From NCBI GenBank assembly GCA_025175895.1, contig JAKLTH010000288.1, forward strand, positions 1 to 64,000: DNA of 64,000 nt. The letters are read 5' to 3'. The position numbers and the translations under genes are program-made. The stretch comes from Wurfbainia villosa (taxonomy: Eukaryota > Streptophyta > Magnoliopsida > Zingiberales > Zingiberaceae). The stretch's first letter is position 1; each line of letters begins with the position of its first letter. The notes under the pieces are model-generated. The model worked only from the letters and a program-made list of their open reading frames with translations. It had not been told where the DNA came from and did not search any database. Positions 35,951-46,665 of this stretch are shown here, in pieces.

Positions 35951-36479
35951 AACATCTCAACACCACATTTCATTTCTCTATCGCTCCTTGCGTTCTGTCT
36001 CTGTGGAATTTCGCTTCCATTCCCGTGGCCGCTCAACCTCTCGGTTCGATTCAAACTCCGGTGCGACCATAACCCCTGTCGCTCAACCTCCCAAGGCGAG
36101 TTAAAACATCTCAACACCACCAACACCATCTCAACGCATTTTTCGACCTAAGTGAGTTTTGTATATTTCTTAAATCTTTGTGTCGCCATCGTTTCTTCCG
36201 ATCTATCTAGGGTTTTTGCCTTTTTTCCGTTCACGATCTCGTTTAAACTCGGGCCTGATAGGGTTTAGAGTTTTAGGGTTTACCATTTAAGCAGAGGTAA
36301 CGTTTGTTGGTATCATCACACATGTTTCAATCCATTTAATCTATTAGTTTAAATCACGACATAATGTATTTGGTTGTTAACCTAAGGAATTTTTTTTCAG
36401 CTTAACGATGGTTTAATCGTGAATCATCAAGCGATACTTCGCAAGAACCCGCGGCGCTGATGCGAGGAAGAACTAAGAG
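35951..36479 (+). other. possible captured promoter and leader of the cargo gene
   Basis: Contains 'tctagggtttttgcc' and 'gggtttagagttttaggg', typical of plant 5' untranslated leaders, and a possible intron acceptor 'tttttttttcag' near 36400. This fits the start of a captured gene, but no transcript start can be shown. Confidence 0.35.
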
Positions 36480-38790
36480 AATGAATCGGAAAAGCAACGC
36501 TTTCACGCTTTAAGAAATTTATTGCAAGTGTGTCGCCGAGCGTGGAAGAAGAAACGCTTATTCGAGCTCCCTTTGCGTGGTTTTGACATTCCAGATATTA
36601 CCCATGTCGACTCGCTCGTAATATGTTTGATAATTGGGACCGCACGGAGAAATGTTTTATATTCCAAGACAAGAAATTGCATTTCACAAAGACGGATGTC
36701 TCCTCATCCTCGTCTACTAGATGATGGACTCAAGTTCCTATGAATAATGAAGCTCCATCCGAGAGCCTATATTTTCAATATTTCGTGGAAGCCGATCTTT
36801 ATAACAAGCATCCGAGGATTTATCAAGACTTCAGATCTCCAGATAATTTAGGATCTGCAAAAGTTTATTGTCGGTTGTTTATTTTATATTTTTTCTCTTG
36901 TGTGTTTTTTACTACCACCAGCAGTAAGCCTAGAATACCTATGCGATCACTTATAGATTGTGTAGAGGATTTTGAGAACTTAGGCAGGTACAATTGGTGC
37001 GAAGCACTTTATACGTACATGGCTCCTCAAATGGAGTCAATTGGTATGGGAGTCACTTGCGACCAAAAGCAGACGTCACGAGGTGGATCTACGAGACCAA
37101 TGCTTAAGGGTTTCACACTTATTGGGTGTGAGTGAATATATTTTATGTCTTCCGCAAATAGTATAGATCAACTGCCTATTAATAACTAATCTTGTCATTC
37201 CGTATGGATGTGCGAGCATTTGGTATCCTACCTCCACACGCCCTCATGCTTTGCCGAGAATGCTGAGATGGAGGTGGAGTTCCACAAATGTAAGGGTCGT
37301 TAAGAAGATGGTAGATGGTCTCGTACCTGACAAAATCATTGTCGATCTAATTCCAAAGACAATGAGCGCAGATCCGTACACACCGCTTCCCACCTAGATC
37401 TTTTCAGATCAACCTCAACCCAAACTCAGTCGACGAAGAGGAATGGCTCATCCAAGATGCCAGAGAATGCGAAATTGTATCTACTCTAAGCACCAAGCTA
37501 GTTTAAGCAAGGTGTGATTTTGAAAGCACCTCCCTACTTAAAGAAGCGACCATCAAACAACAAGAAAAGAAAATACAGGAGCTTCTTCAAGAGTTAGAGG
37601 AGGTCAGTAACAGGAAGGACAACGAGATAATTGAAAGGGATGATATAATTGCTGAAAAAGAAGCATTAATAGCCGAAAAGGACAGCTTTAACATCGGAGC
37701 TTCAACTACATTTACAATCCCGGATGTAGAGGGCCTTACAATCACACCTTATTCAAGCCAGACAGACCCAACAAATTTCTTCTCGCATACACTAGGCGGA
37801 AGGTTTGTGTGAGGAAGAAGACTCATGACGCCTATCACCCCTAGCCTTAGAAGCCTCCTCCCGCATGGTTTTCAAACATCCCTAAAAGAAGGAGAGTGGA
37901 AACTCTAATTGTCCCCAGCAAGGCTATTGAGTATCCCTCAGTAGACCCTAATATCTCTCCTGCAGAGCCAAACATTGAGCAGGAGTCAGTCCAGGATATT
38001 AAAGGGAAATCAATTGTCGAGGAGGGTGAAACCGAAATATCAGATACCGGCACACAAGTCTCCACGGACAAACAACCAACACTCAAAGCCAAGCAGAGGA
38101 TATTGGAGGTGAGCATAAGTTATCTGTCATCTAGGATCTCGCAAAATATTTCAAATCAATCAGCTTTTATTTTGTATACGAAGCTTATAAAGAATTCACT
38201 GTAAGATGGATCCAAATGTCGGGGAGTGTTTATTGAAACTAAAAAAAATAGAGTAAGACAGTCTTATATTCTTTGTATATACCTTTCATATTATGTTTTG
38301 AGAGTTGCTAATAACCCTTTCCTTGTGTAGTGTGACAGTATCAGGACCAGTGTGGAAGACCGATGCTATTAACTTAAATATTGACTCTATACTTACAAAA
38401 TATGATTGTAATGTTTTGACACATGGGGATCGTGATAAGCGCATATTTTTCAAGATTAATGAGCAAAGGCAAGGTGACCGATAAGTCGCATTTACAACTC
38501 AATATTCTCGTAATGGATTCTTGAAGTTTTTCGCCCTTTTGCATGGAATTGTAAACTTTACTTTGTGTTATGACAGATTATTTTTATACACGTGATATGT
38601 TTAATATGACGACGCCCAAGCATTCGAGCAAACTTTAAAACCCTGTGCAATCCAATCGATACATATTTTGGTTAATCGCCACCTACTAGTGGCCGACTTG
38701 GAAAATTCAGAGTTTATCCACTACAACTCCTTGTCCGTTAGGAAGGCTTACACTACTCAATTTGAAGTTGATCGACGCAATCGTGATCGT
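36480..38790 (+). pseudogene. DUF1985-like / coiled-coil / Ulp1-like cargo gene of MULE-2, broken
   Basis: Remnants in order. At 36500-36790 is a DUF1985-like region (KFIASVS, EEETLIRAPFAW and LDIPDITHV across shifts, then NNEAPS). At 36920-37060 is SLIDCVEDFENLGRYNWCEALYTYM, the helical stretch usual in this domain. At 37490-37690 is a coiled coil, and at 37896-38204 an acidic Ser/Pro-rich linker. At 38690-38760 comes ADLENSEFIHYNSLS, resembling the Ulp1 core after its His-Trp. The sequence enters the tandem array at 38809 before any catalytic Cys. Stops and shifts abound. The Ulp1 call is motif-based. Confidence 0.5.
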
Positions 38791-38808
38791 GTCCAAAATT
38801 TCGCTTAA

Positions 38809-40585
38809 GCCATGATTTATTCCCGACCTACATTTTATCTCGTGCGAGATCGGTGACGTGGTCGGGAATTCACTACCGACACACGGTGTTCTGGGATTGA
38901 GATTCCCAGACCGCCTTATTTCGGGCAGTCAATGGACGTGGTCCCGAATTAAATTTTCAGGACCACTGTGTTCCCGGGATTAAAATTCCCAGCACCACAT
39001 TTTGAAATCGTGCCCCACGCCAAGTGGCACGCGCCGAACCGGAGGCGGGAGGATCGAAGGAAGTTTGGTCGACGCAACAACATGTGAAGCCGTTAGGTCT
39101 TCAGCGATGTAAAGATTTCGGATTTTGAGTCTCAGAGGTCCATCGATAGGGTTTCGGCCAAAACCCATCGATGCCTAGTCACCTCAACTCGGTCCCAAAC
39201 CAACTCGGTGGCCTCGGGACTTGCCCCTCCGCGGTATCGTGTCCAAAATTTACGCTTTTCAAGCCATGATTTATTCCCACCACATTTTATCTCGTGCGGT
39301 TCGGTGATCGCGTGGGGAATTCACTTACACACCACGGTGTTCTGGGATTGAGATTCCCAAAGACCGCTTATTTCGGGCCAGTCGCAAATGGGACGTGGTC
39401 TCGAATTAAATTTCCAGGACCACTGTGTTCCTGGGATTTAATTCCCAGCACCACATTTTCAGAAATCAGGCCCCGTGCCAAGTGGCACGCGCCCGGAACT
39501 GGGAGGCAGGAGGATCAGAAGGAAGTTTGGTCGACGCAACAACATGTGAAGCCGTTAGGTCTTTCAGGCGATGTAAAGATTTGGATTTTGGACTCAGTAG
39601 GTCCATCAATGGGTTTGGTCAAAACCCATCGATGCCCCTAGTCACCTCAACTCGGTCCAAACCAACTCAGTGGCCTTGGGACTGCCTCCTCGTGTATCGT
39701 GTCAAAATTTCGCTTTTCAAGCCATGATTTATTCTCAGACTACATTTTATCTCGCTGCCGAGATCGTACGTGGTGCTGGGAATTCACTTACCAGCACCAC
39801 GGTGTTCCTGGGATTGAGATTCCCAGCACCGCCTTATTTCTGGGCCAGGTCGCAAATGGACGTGGTCCTGGGAATTAAATTTCCAGGACCACTGTGTTCC
39901 TGGGATTTAATTCCCAGCACCACATTTTCAGAAATCAGGCCCCGTGCCAAGTGGCACGCGCCCGGAACTGGGAGGCAGGAGGATCAGAAGGAAGTTTGGT
40001 CGACGCAACAACATGTGAAGCCTTAGGTCTTTCGTGCGATGTAAAGATTTGATTTTGGACTCTCAGAGGTCCATCAACGGGTTTCGGTCCAAAACTCATT
40101 GATGCCCCTAGTCACCTCAACTCCGGCCCAAACCAACTCCGTGGCCTTGTGACTTGCCCTCCGTGTATCGTGTCCAAAATTTACGCTTTTCAAGCCATGA
40201 TTTATTCCCAAAGACCACATTTTATCTCGCATGCGAGATCGTGACGCGTGGTCCGAATTCACTTACCAAGACCACGGTGTTCTGGGATTGAGATTCCCAA
40301 AGACCGCCTTATTTCTCGGGCGTCGAAAATGGACGTGGTCCTGGGAATTAAATTTCCAGGACCACTGTGTTCCTGGGATTTAATTCCCAGCACCACATTT
40401 TCAGAAATCAGGCCCCGTGCCAAGTGGCACGCGCCCGGAACTGGGAGGCAGGAGGATCAGAAGGAAGTTTGGTCGACGCAACAACATGAAGCCGTTAGGT
40501 CTTTCGCGATGTAAAGATTTCGGATTTTGGACTCAGAGGTCCATCAATGGGTTTCGGCCAAAACCTATCGATGCCCCGTATTCCT
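38809..40585. repeat. four tandem units of about 455 bp with embedded palindromes
   Basis: Units start at 38809, 39263, 39721 and 40194 (each beginning 'gccatgattt'), giving periods of 454, 458 and 473 bp; the fourth ends near 40585. Each unit holds GTGGTGCTGG-type and GTGGTCCTGG-type palindromes, a 'gccaagtggcacgcgcc' stem, 'ggtcgacgcaacaacatg', and the palindrome CCATCAATGGGTTT...AAACCCATCGATG. Reading frames of 60-118 codons through the units are by-products of the repeat. Unit 1 is the most divergent. Confidence 0.95.
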
Positions 40586-41063
40586 GGCCACTTCGATGAT
40601 GTGATCGGGAAATAGAATCCCAGGACCATTGTGTTCCTGGGATTTTAATTTCCAGCACCACCTTAATACCAAGTTCAATTCAAAATCAGACGTCTTTGCC
40701 GGTACTTTATATCCTGAAGACCCTTGTGTTCTGGGAGTTAAATTCCCAAAGACCACCGCGTATTCTGGACTGGGCCGAAATTTTACGTGGTCCTGGGAAT
40801 TATAATCCCAGGACCATTGAGTTCCTGGGATTTTAATTCCCAGCACCACCTTATTTCTCGCCCACTTCGAATTGTACATGGTGCTGGGACTTTATTTCCC
40901 ACCACCACTGTGTTGCTGGGATTTAAATTCCCAGCACCACCATATTTCTCGGTGAGTTCGAAATTGTACGTGGTGCTGTGAATTAAAATCCCAGCACCAC
41001 TATGTTGCAGGAAAATTTAATCCCAGGGCCATTGTGTTCCTGGGATTTCATTGCCAGCACCAT
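40586..41063. repeat. palindrome array, central MULE-2
   Basis: Hairpins with a clear 91-bp period: CAGCACCACC plus 'tatttctcg' recurs at 40841 and 40932. Each period carries two hairpins, for example 40970-41000. Directly follows the 455-bp tandem block and ends beside the minus-strand Ulp1-like gene. Confidence 0.92.
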
Positions 41064-41099
41064 CAAAGTATTCAACAATATATTATATAACATTTATTA

Positions 41100-42900
41100 A
41101 AGCTCAAATGAAACAATAAACATATTTACGATCCTTTGCTTGATCTATGGAAAGCTTACCATTTATAAATTAGCAAAATTCATTAATTACAACAATGCAT
41201 TGTCATACTTCCACCAACACTTCTAAAATTACATCGAAGAACTCATCCCTTAAAATTGAGACAGAGATCTATTCAGATTTGACGTATGCCGCTTGTTTGA
41301 AGTCCATCTTCTCACCATAAAGCGTATATCTCATGTAGCATCACAAAGAAGGCACAATCATTCATTTGTAAACATGCAAAGCAAAAATTTATATTTCAAT
41401 TCAAAAGTTTAATTTTCACGTTGAGTATTTTTCTTTAGTACCTTGCCACTTGTTGGGACAATCGGTTATAAACCCAAATTCGATGGGGTAATAGGCTTGT
41501 AAACATGGATGACTTGCTGCAAGCTCCTTAGGTGAATATCCTTTAAATTGGGATACCTATAATTACACGATGACTGAGTTAACATAACGATTCATTAACA
41601 GATAACACAGTTAAATTGATGGAATATCCATATTTAACTACTCACCACCGCTTCAAAATCACTGATCTTCCACCATATGAAATGGAGTTGTAATGATTGA
41701 AACTCATTGCTTTTGTGTCGATACACAACAGTGAAAGTGAGTTTAGTCGATTTAGAGGTATAAAATATATCTAACCTCTCCATCATTCATGTCCGTGTTT
41801 ATGATTTGTGTTGTGGGGCCTTCCACGACAATCTTAATGCGATCAAATTGTGTGTAGAGGAAAATATTTAAATGCTTAGTATAACATCAAATGTCGTGAA
41901 AATACAAGATAATTTAACTCCCTTACAATGAACACGGATGAGCAATACACAGACTTGTTATATGACCTACATGAAGAGGAGGCCCCCTAAAAAGAATTGA
42001 GCAAAATGTATCGATAACCTCCCCAACTGTGAAAATATATCCATTAACTCCAGAGTATAAAGAATTCAGAGTTAATGAAAAAGGACCTTCCTCCCAAACA
42101 TAACTGTTATCGACCTACAAAAAAATTTAATCGTAAATAAATATTTGCACTTTATAATATTGTAATAGAATTTTTGAATATAATGGTGGATATAACTACC
42201 ATACTTTATTTTTTCTAAACTTTTAGCAAGTAGGTCACATCAAGATCTTGTTTTTGTTCTTTCTTAGTCTTACAATTTTTCTTGACATACTATGATACAA
42301 AATAATATTAGTTATTTAAATAAAATAACACAAACTAATTTTGGGAAGTATTCTGACTAACCGCAATGACTTCCATTCTCATTTGGTTGAGTTTATCAAT
42401 TATTGCTTCATCCCTGTCAAGATCTTTTTCATCTTCTTCCAAAATACAGATAGTACCCCTCGCTTGCAATTCATCCATACCAATTTTTTGTTTGCCTTTC
42501 TTGTCAAATACTTCTTCTTTTTACAAATTTATCAGCGCCTTCTAATAACTCAACATCGTAAATCGCCTTTTTCTTTTGCTTTGAGGTACCAATTTTGCCT
42601 ACATGGACTATCAACGGAGTATCCTCAGTAATCATAGTTCTATCTCGCCGCCTTGTTCTCGCAGAAATTGGTTCCGGTGAGGTTGAGGGTCAACTCGACC
42701 TTATTTGGTTCAAAGCCTCCATACCTTCTCTTCCTATAATTTCCATTAGTTCTTTTACCCTTCGGTTAGTGCCATATTTTCCATTCTTAACTCTTTCGAG
42801 TTGTCTTTGATAAACTAAACACTCATGGCATTCACTAAGTAGGGTATTTTTCTTGTATAGTTTGTGATGATGATGTCTCTATTGGATGAGGAGTATTTTG
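41100..42900 (-). pseudogene. Ulp1-like (C48) cysteine protease remnant, opposite strand of MULE-2
   Basis: Minus-strand pieces in C48 order. EVIDTFCSILFRGP lies near 42010-42060. DTKAMSFNHYNSIS lies near 41685-41730, resembling the strand after the catalytic His-Trp and Asp. FKGYSPKELAASHPCLQAYY lies near 41485-41560. MNDCAFFVMLHEIYALW (41310-41360) resembles the NDCGxFV motif with the catalytic Cys. AG|...|GTACT-type borders near 41447 and 41558 suggest introns. A stop follows ALW and other breaks exist. Such proteases cleave SUMO or SUMO-like tails; this copy is probably dead. Confidence 0.55.
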
Positions 42901-43985
42901 ATATAATAGTCAACCTTATCAAGCAATATCTTTTCACTACGGTACATACTAGATCAACAATGACCTATCAAAAATCAACAATTATTTAGATAACTAAAAT
43001 TAAAATAAACTAAGTTGTGGTCTTCTATTTACTGCTCAGGAGACTTGCTCCAATAAATTCGACCTTGCTAATATGTGAAGGAGTTGCCCTCCACTTATTT
43101 ATTCGTGGGCCTTCATTGTATGGTCTCCGGATTGGGACATGTTCGAAACCAAGCTCGCTTTCATATCGAAAGTGTTACATATTTACGTAAATATAAAGGA
43201 AACAATTATTTAGTAAGAAAGAACTTATACCTAAAAGGCCTAAGAAACCCCTTTAGATAAGGAATTCTACTTTTCTGAATCGCATTATTATTGGATGAAC
43301 ATATATCTCCAATAGTAGGCGGTTACAGGAGCCATAAATTGATGGATGGCTTCAATCTAATCAAACTACCTATGTTGTCAAAATCATCTACAATATCTAC
43401 AAGACCTATGGGGACCTTATATGTAGTAGTAACAACACACAAGCAAATATATACAATACATACAACTTACAAAATACCAAAACATCTTCATCTACTTCTA
43501 CTCTAGTAGAAAAGGTTTTAAGCAAAAACTCTAATCTCGATCTAGTTGGTTCTTTTCGAGAATTGAGAATTGAAAAGAGCACCGATGCATTAGTTGAATT
43601 CATAGAACATAATCCTCTATCCGCAATAATGAGCAAAAGGGACACATCTCTTACGGTGAAAGCAATCGACATTGAAAACATAAAGCCTTGACTGTTTAAT
43701 CCCAACTTTGAAATATATCACCAATATTCCACTGATTTGTGGAATGTCTTGTATATTCAAAAACAAAGAAATGGGGTTTGTTTAATTATCTCTCTGTGCC
43801 TTTCATGTAAACAAACCGACGCGTTGCTTCCTTTAGCATTTGGACCTCCAAAAATTCAATAAAGTGGCCTAAAACGCTGTCCATCTGCAGCTTTCTTCAG
43901 ACACTCATTATTTCCCTAACAATTTGAAAATACATAATTTATTCCTTCATTTTGTAATTGTAAAAACAAATTTGAGATTCGACAA
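42901..43985 (-). other. upstream part of the minus-strand cargo gene, unassigned
   Basis: Short open stretches on both strands, for example 43406-43705 minus, but no domain I recognise. Given its place it may be 5' exons and introns of the Ulp1-like gene. Confidence 0.3.
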
Positions 43986-43989
43986 TTCT

Positions 43990-44475
43990 TTCAAATAATC
44001 TCAGTAAAAATTCGACAAAGACCACTATTTTTCTCACAGTTTCTCTCCACGGTCTTTCGAAATTTATATCCCAGCCCACGGTGGTCTTTGGGATATAAAT
44101 TCAAAGACCACCATTTATCTCGACGATTGTATCTCCCCAGTGTGGATTTTTAAACGCAGAACCAGTGTTCTTTGGGGTTTTAGTTCTCGGACTACCAATA
44201 ATTCCTAAGAACTTTATGTACATGGTGCTGGAAATTACATTCCCAGCACCATGGTGTTGCTGGGAGTTTTAATCCCATTACCACGGTGGTGCTGGGATAT
44301 AAATTCCCAAAGACCAAAGATTTTTCTTGACTAGTTCATCTCCCAGTGCCGTGTTTTTAAACGCAGAACCACTTTGGTTTGGGTTTTAGTTCCCAAAGAC
44401 CACCAACTCCAAATTATATGTACATGGTGCTGGAAAATAAATTCCCAGCACCTTGGTGTTGCTGGGAATTTACGG
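43990..44475. repeat. palindrome array, right subterminal region of MULE-2
   Basis: Hairpins of the same family in 'atttatctcgacg'-type spacers. The hairpin at 44080-44112 has a changed stem, GGTGGTCTTTG...CAAAGACCACC, altered in both arms relative to the usual GGTGGTGCTGG...CCAGCACCACC. It resembles the left subterminal array in inverse order. Confidence 0.9.
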
Positions 44476-44603
44476 CTCTATCTATCTAATTCATATATCT
44501 GATCAAGAGATCGTCATTTATATTTTAATGTTTGAAACCATTCCAAAACCATGACGGAAAAATCATTTTAAATATATGACATACTTCATATCGACTAACA
44601 TAC

Positions 44604-44645
44604 CTTGGCCGTGAAGGAGAGGTTGAAGTGGATGCTTGACTCATT
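44604..44645 (-). other. possible first coding exon of the minus-strand cargo gene
   Basis: Minus strand reads 'tgtgttgcag' then AATGAGTCAAGCATCCAC (Met-Ser-Gln-Ala-Ser) and ends ...CCAAG before 'gtatgttag'. This fits a small exon with acceptor, ATG and donor. No link to the protease exons can be shown. Confidence 0.25.
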
Positions 44646-44924
44646 CTGCAACACAGAATGGTAGAAAAAAAACCAATGAGATGTACGCCTTTCAACGGAA
44701 ACCCTAAAACCGAGTAAGAAATGGATAAAACTCTAGTTAAATGAGACGACGACACCATATTACCTCGAAGCGTCCCGACGAAATGGGTAGAAGTCGGAAG
44801 CTAACGGAATGAAGCTGGAGGAAAAATGGAGTCTAAGCTTTTCCAAGTTTTGGTGCGCTCGAAGATTTCCCGGAAGCTGAGGCGACGAAGACGCTAATGT
44901 GGTGACTTGTTTGGACGGGACGTT

Positions 44925-45108
44925 TCGATGGCTCGGGATTTGGAAATGTGGCTCGGATGCATGCGGGATCTCTGCATTAAAAACTTTGTTTGGCGGGAGG
45001 GGTATTTTGGGAATTATGCGCGCGATTTGGTAATTCTGAAAGTATAGTGCGCGTTTTGGGCATTTCGAAACTTTAGCACCGCGGTTTGGTAAATTGCCGT
45101 AAAATTAA
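44925..45108 (+). repeat. right terminal inverted repeat of MULE-2
   Basis: 'gatggctcgggatttgg', 'ttggcgggaggggtattt', 'gcgcgatttggtaattctga', 'gcgcgttttggg' and 'aaattgccgt'. Inverse match of 31003-31190 and direct match of the MULE-1 end. Confidence 0.88.
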
Positions 45109-45112
45109 TCGA

Positions 45113-46180
45113 CTCAAAGAGGAATGATAATTAAAAAAAATATGTTTAATTTTATATATTTATTAAAAATCTTTTTTTTTTTTTATTTTAGGTGAGCTCA
45201 AAATTTTTTTTATCAACCGTCACTAAATATTCACCTAATATATGTGAATTTTATATTATTTCTTTATTTAAAAATAAAATAATATATAATAAAATTCTAT
45301 ATAAGCTAATAGATAAATTTATATATAAATTATTTGAATGAATAAAAATAAATTTTATCGATCTAAACTTCAAATTTATACAAAAAAACATACTATTAAT
45401 TTACGATCCAAATGGCCAATAATCACACATGACAAATTTATGGCACTTAAAAATTTTCTAACCATCAACTAATGTTGTTCGCATTGTATTTATTGTATAT
45501 TTGTACCCACGCTTCTAATTTATACATCAAATTTAATCCAACTTCCTTTAGTAATTTTTATCTTCAATTAATTTAAATCGATAGAATTAACGCATGTGCT
45601 AATTGAAAATAATATTCACATTATTCTGTTGGATTATTTTATTTCACTAATAAACTGAATTTACTTTTAAAAATTCACAAAGCGATGGTATTTGAATATA
45701 TACACTATTTTCAGAAAATGATTTCATTGAAAAAATAGTAAACCATTGTTAAAATAAAAAATTGTGAAATTTTTAGATGAAAAATTGCTTAATCCTAACG
45801 AAACATAATTGAATCAGTAATTTAATATTTTTTTTAAAACTACAATTTATATGTTTATTAAATTCTATTTATTTTTTATTTGAAAATTTAATATGAAAAA
45901 AAAAATCAAAATTAATTATTTGATTAAATTCGATCCAACTTTGACCCGACGAACACCCCCCCGGCCCCAACAAATACTTTCCTTCCTTGGACGGGTTACC
46001 TATCCAGTTCATCTTTCTCATACTCTACACAACTGCATTTAAACTAAGCATTACAATTCCATAATTCACTTGCCATTCAGGGGCCCGCTTTTTCGTTGCA
46101 GATATGATTGGTTGGATTCGCCGTTTGTTACAAATATCATTGCACGGCATCAAAGAAATTTGGAACTGAGTATCTAAGTT
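45113..46180. other. AT-rich spacer upstream of the RFI2-like gene
   Basis: No gene or element recognised. Very AT-rich to about 45930, then more balanced toward the gene. Confidence 0.5.
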
Positions 46181-46324
46181 ATGGTTCCGCATATATTATC
46201 CTATGGTCCTGAAGGATGGCCGTCATCTGACGGCCGCGAACACGTATTAACAGACGAACGGTTTAGATTATGGAGACGTAAGGAGAATTGTATGCGGAGT
46301 CCGCACTCCCCTGTCCGGCCACGA

Positions 46325-46520
46325 AATAAAAGGCGCGGCCTCGTGAGAGGGACGGCGATATCTTCATTGGGAGCGAAGGAGAGGAGGAGATTTGGGCGTT
46401 TTTTGTGGCGGTCGAAATCTAGGGCGCGCCTGCAGGGCAGGAGTTTGTGGATTGGATTGGGTCCGAAGAGCGATTTTGCTCCTGGTCTCCTTGCTCGTCG
46501 ATCGAGGATTAGGGCATGCG
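46325..46520 (+). promoter_or_regulatory. possible core promoter and 5' leader of the RFI2-like gene
   Basis: AATAAAAGG at 46325-46333 is TATA-like and is followed by about 190 bp of GC-rich leader up to the ATG at 46521. A longer plus-strand frame crosses this stretch but shares no homology with the family, so the leader reading is preferred. Confidence 0.3.
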
Positions 46521-46665
46521 ATGGTGGATCGCGAGGAGCCAGTTGGGGAAGGGAAAGAAGGCGAGGACGTCGTGCGCGTCGCCTGCTCGATCTGCCTCGA
46601 GGTCGTCAAGAGCGGAGGGGATCGGGCTATCGCCTGGCTGCAATGCGGGCACGAATTCCATCTCG
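46521..46665 (+). CDS. RFI2: RFI2-like exon 1: first RING half
   Basis: Encodes residues 1-48 plus one base, MVDREEPVG to CGHEFHL. It carries Cys22, Cys25, Cys42, His44 and His47. It ends ...CTCG before GTTAGT; the leftover G joins AT of exon 2 to make Asp49. GC-rich, unlike the rest of the gene. Confidence 0.88.

Larger units (their letters stand above)
30998..45112 (+). mobile_element. MULE-2, about 14.1-kb Mutator-like element with ULP-type cargo and palindrome arrays
   Basis: Terminal inverted repeats of about 190 bp at 31003-31190 and 44925-45108. Left to right it holds a palindrome array, transposase remnants, an ATGTTA repeat, a short array, DUF1985-like plus Ulp1-like remnants, a four-copy 455-bp repeat grading into another array, a second Ulp1-like gene on the opposite strand, and a final array. 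Known ULP-carrying MULEs (Kaonashi in Arabidopsis, CUMULE in melon) have the same transposase plus protease pairing. No clear 9-bp target duplication was found. Confidence 0.82.

Noticed and set aside
39294..40514. Several frames of 88-118 codons in the tandem repeat block
   Set aside because: They are the same repeat unit translated again and again and are produced by the palindromes, with no family match.
38809..41063. CRISPR-like array of regular hairpins
   Set aside because: The genome is a plant, the repeats are not identical units with unique spacers, there are no cas genes, and the array lies inside a transposon.
30998..45120. A 9-bp target-site duplication for MULE-2
   Set aside because: Flanks 'gaatcgagtgagtcac' and 'aatcgactcaaagagg' look alike, but no exact 9-bp direct repeat at consistent borders was found, so it is not claimed.
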